Below, in pieces: positions 15,186 through 15,878 of a stretch of 15,878 bases of DNA. The stretch comes from JAVBPB01 sp031549965 (GTDB lineage: Bacteria; Bacillota; Clostridia; Lachnospirales; Lachnospiraceae). The stretch lies in NCBI GenBank assembly GCA_031549965.1, contig JAVBPB010000049.1:1-15878 (forward strand), given 5' to 3'. Each line of letters starts with the position of its first letter. The first letter of the stretch is position 1. Below the pieces are notes generated by a model. The model worked only from the letters and a program-made list of their open reading frames with translations, searched no databases and was not told the origin of the DNA. The translations under genes were made by a program, and so were the position numbers.

Positions 15186-15204
15186 TAATAATAATTCCTA
15201 TTAT
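15179..15204 (+). promoter_or_regulatory. Possible PerR/Fur-type operator over the perR start point
   Basis: The AT-rich stretch overlapping the -10 and the start point matches 10 of 14 fixed positions of a PerR-box-like 7-1-7 pattern (15179-15193). It continues into an inverted repeat, ATAATA/TATTAT, at 15188-15204. The position suits autoregulation. AT-rich chance matches are a real concern. Confidence 0.4.
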
Positions 15205-15222
15205 CCAAAAAGGAGGGTTATT

Positions 15223-15621
15223 ATGGCAACTCTAAAATACAGCAGACAACGAGAAGCAATCAAAGAGTATCTTGCAAGTACTACCTGTCACCCCACTGCT
15301 GACACGGTTTATATGAACATAAAGAAACTATATCCAAATATTAGTTTAGGTACTGTTTATCGTAATCTCAATCTCTTAGCAGAACATGACGAGATTATGA
15401 AGATTTCTTGTGGCGATGGTAGCGATCGTTTTGATGGAAACAGTCAGCCTCACTACCACTTTATCTGTACGCGTTGTGGCGAAGTGCTTGATCTTGAGAT
15501 GGATTCGATCGATCACATTAATACCATTGCGAATGCATCGTTTCCTGGAAAAGTGAATGGCCATACGGTTTACTTTTACGGACTCTGCGAAAACTGCTTA
15601 ACCGCAGCACAATCTTCATAA
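15223..15621 (+). CDS. perR: PerR-type Fur-family peroxide-sensing repressor
   Basis: This 132-residue protein has a winged-helix N-terminal half (HPTADTVY, SLGTVYRNL) and a C-terminal dimerisation/metal domain. The structural zinc cysteines are Cys82/Cys85 (CTRC) and Cys122/Cys125 (CENC). His23, Asp71, His77, His79 and Asp90 have exactly the spacing of the five regulatory metal ligands of B. subtilis PerR (His37, Asp85, His91, His93, Asp104). It should therefore bind Fe or Mn and lose DNA binding on peroxide-driven histidine oxidation. It starts at ATG 15223 after AGGAGG. It is monocistronic, since a hairpin terminator follows. A Fur or Zur role is less likely because the Asp ligands match PerR, but the sequence alone does not exclude it. 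Confidence 0.9.
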   Translation: MATLKYSRQREAIKEYLASTTCHPTADTVYMNIKKLYPNISLGTVYRNLNLLAEHDEIMKISCGDGSDRFDGNSQPHYHFICTRCGEVLDLEMDSIDHINTIANASFPGKVNGHTVYFYGLCENCLTAAQSS

Positions 15622-15664
15622 GTAACAAATCAGGAGTCCCTCCTTTGATGTTACAATTATGCAC

Positions 15665-15735
15665 AAACGGCTTCAAAGGAGAATATATATCATCTAACCT
15701 TAATATATATTGTTTCTTAGGAGCCGTTTTTATTT
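15665..15735 (+). terminator. Terminator after perR
   Basis: Arms AAACGGCT (15665-15672) and AGCCGTTT (15722-15729) pair perfectly and are followed by TTATTTCTCTTT. The large loop itself contains a second inverted repeat (AATATATAT/ATATATATT), so the whole can fold as one long stem. A further imperfect hairpin around AGGAG-TCC-CTCCT lies directly after the perR stop (about 15631-15643). Confidence 0.6.
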
Positions 15736-15774
15736 CTCTTTGCAAAAAATTAGCAGAAATAATTCAAAATACTC

Positions 15775-15803
15775 TTGACATTGTTTCTCAACTAGTGTAT
15801 GAT
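15775..15803 (+). promoter_or_regulatory. Strong plus-strand promoter for a gene beyond the right edge
   Basis: TTGACA (15775-15780), 17 bases, then TATGAT (15798-15803). No open frame with a ribosome binding site begins before the window ends, so the gene must lie further right. The region downstream carries operator-like repeats, described separately. Confidence 0.65.
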
Positions 15804-15850
15804 AACAATATCAGTAATGATTATTATTTTTAGTTTCTCAACAAGAAACT
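15783..15850 (+). repeat. Operator-like repeats around the right-edge promoter
   Basis: The decamer GTTTCTCAAC occurs twice in the same direction (15783-15792 in the promoter spacer and 15833-15842). The second copy is part of a perfect inverted repeat, AGTTTCT-CAACA-AGAAACT (15832-15850). Between them lies the symmetrical core TAATGATTA (15815-15823), which resembles the centre of a Fur/PerR box. Together they suggest a regulated promoter, possibly of the PerR regulon. Confidence 0.45.
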
Positions 15851-15878
15851 ATAATATAACTTTAAAAACAATAAAATT

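Larger units (their letters stand above)
14871..15222. other. Divergent intergenic region between YgjV-type gene and perR
   Basis: No gene is seen in these 352 bases. They hold a leader hairpin at 14935-14950 (arms CACGCC/GGCGTG, loop CTCT), notable for its GC content. A candidate minus-strand promoter lies at 14980-15008 and the palindrome GTAACGTTAC at 15075-15084. The perR promoter and operator-like sequence fill 15157-15204. The hairpin is not followed by a T-run in either direction, so I do not call it a terminator, and I do not recognise a known riboswitch class. Confidence 0.6.

Overview
The window looks like a low-GC Gram-positive anaerobe, most likely a clostridial or Lachnospiraceae-type Firmicute. 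The basis is very AT-rich DNA, strong AGGAG-type ribosome binding sites, several TTG starts, a PerR-type regulator with a consensus promoter, and many radical-SAM enzymes plus an ETF system. No species can be named from the sequence alone.

Positions 1-14005 hold one long minus-strand gene set, read right to left, with gaps of 0-90 bp and several 4-nt ATGA overlaps. In reading order it encodes a LytTR response regulator (14005-13217); an ABC-2 type exporter (ATPase 13123-12125, permeases 12123-11338 and 11335-10523) preceded by a 12-codon leader ORF coupled to the ATPase; a B12-type radical-SAM enzyme (10440-8878); a cysteine-synthase-like PLP enzyme (8849-7908); an acyl-CoA-dehydrogenase-type flavoprotein (7845-6718) with a private ETF beta/alpha pair (6721-5978, 5981-5046); a class II aaRS-like amino acid:[carrier protein] ligase (5007-3880); a HemW-like radical-SAM enzyme (3871-2507); a free-standing acyl carrier protein (2443-2192); a Cys-rich DUF3795 protein (2137-1733); a SPASM/twitch-like radical-SAM enzyme (1727-726); and a BtrH-N-like, papain-fold-type acyltransferase cut by the window start (704-1).

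My reading is an uncharacterised small-molecule pathway with no NRPS or PKS megaenzyme in view. The ligase activates an amino acid and loads it on the carrier protein. The ACAD, with its own ETF, desaturates the tethered aminoacyl group. Up to three radical-SAM enzymes (HemW-like, B12-type, SPASM-like) then edit carbon centres. The BtrH-like protein would release or transfer the acyl group, and the ABC-2 exporter would move or detoxify the product under LytTR control. The family calls rest on visible motifs; the order of steps and the product are inference.

Positions 14264-15878 look like ordinary chromosome and less AT-rich DNA: a YgjV-type membrane protein (14870-14346, minus) with its own terminator, then a divergent perR (15223-15621, plus) with a TTGACA-17-TATAAT promoter. 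A terminator and a second strong plus-strand promoter with operator-like repeats follow and point to a gene beyond the right edge. The boundary between the biosynthetic block and this flank is near 14230-14300.
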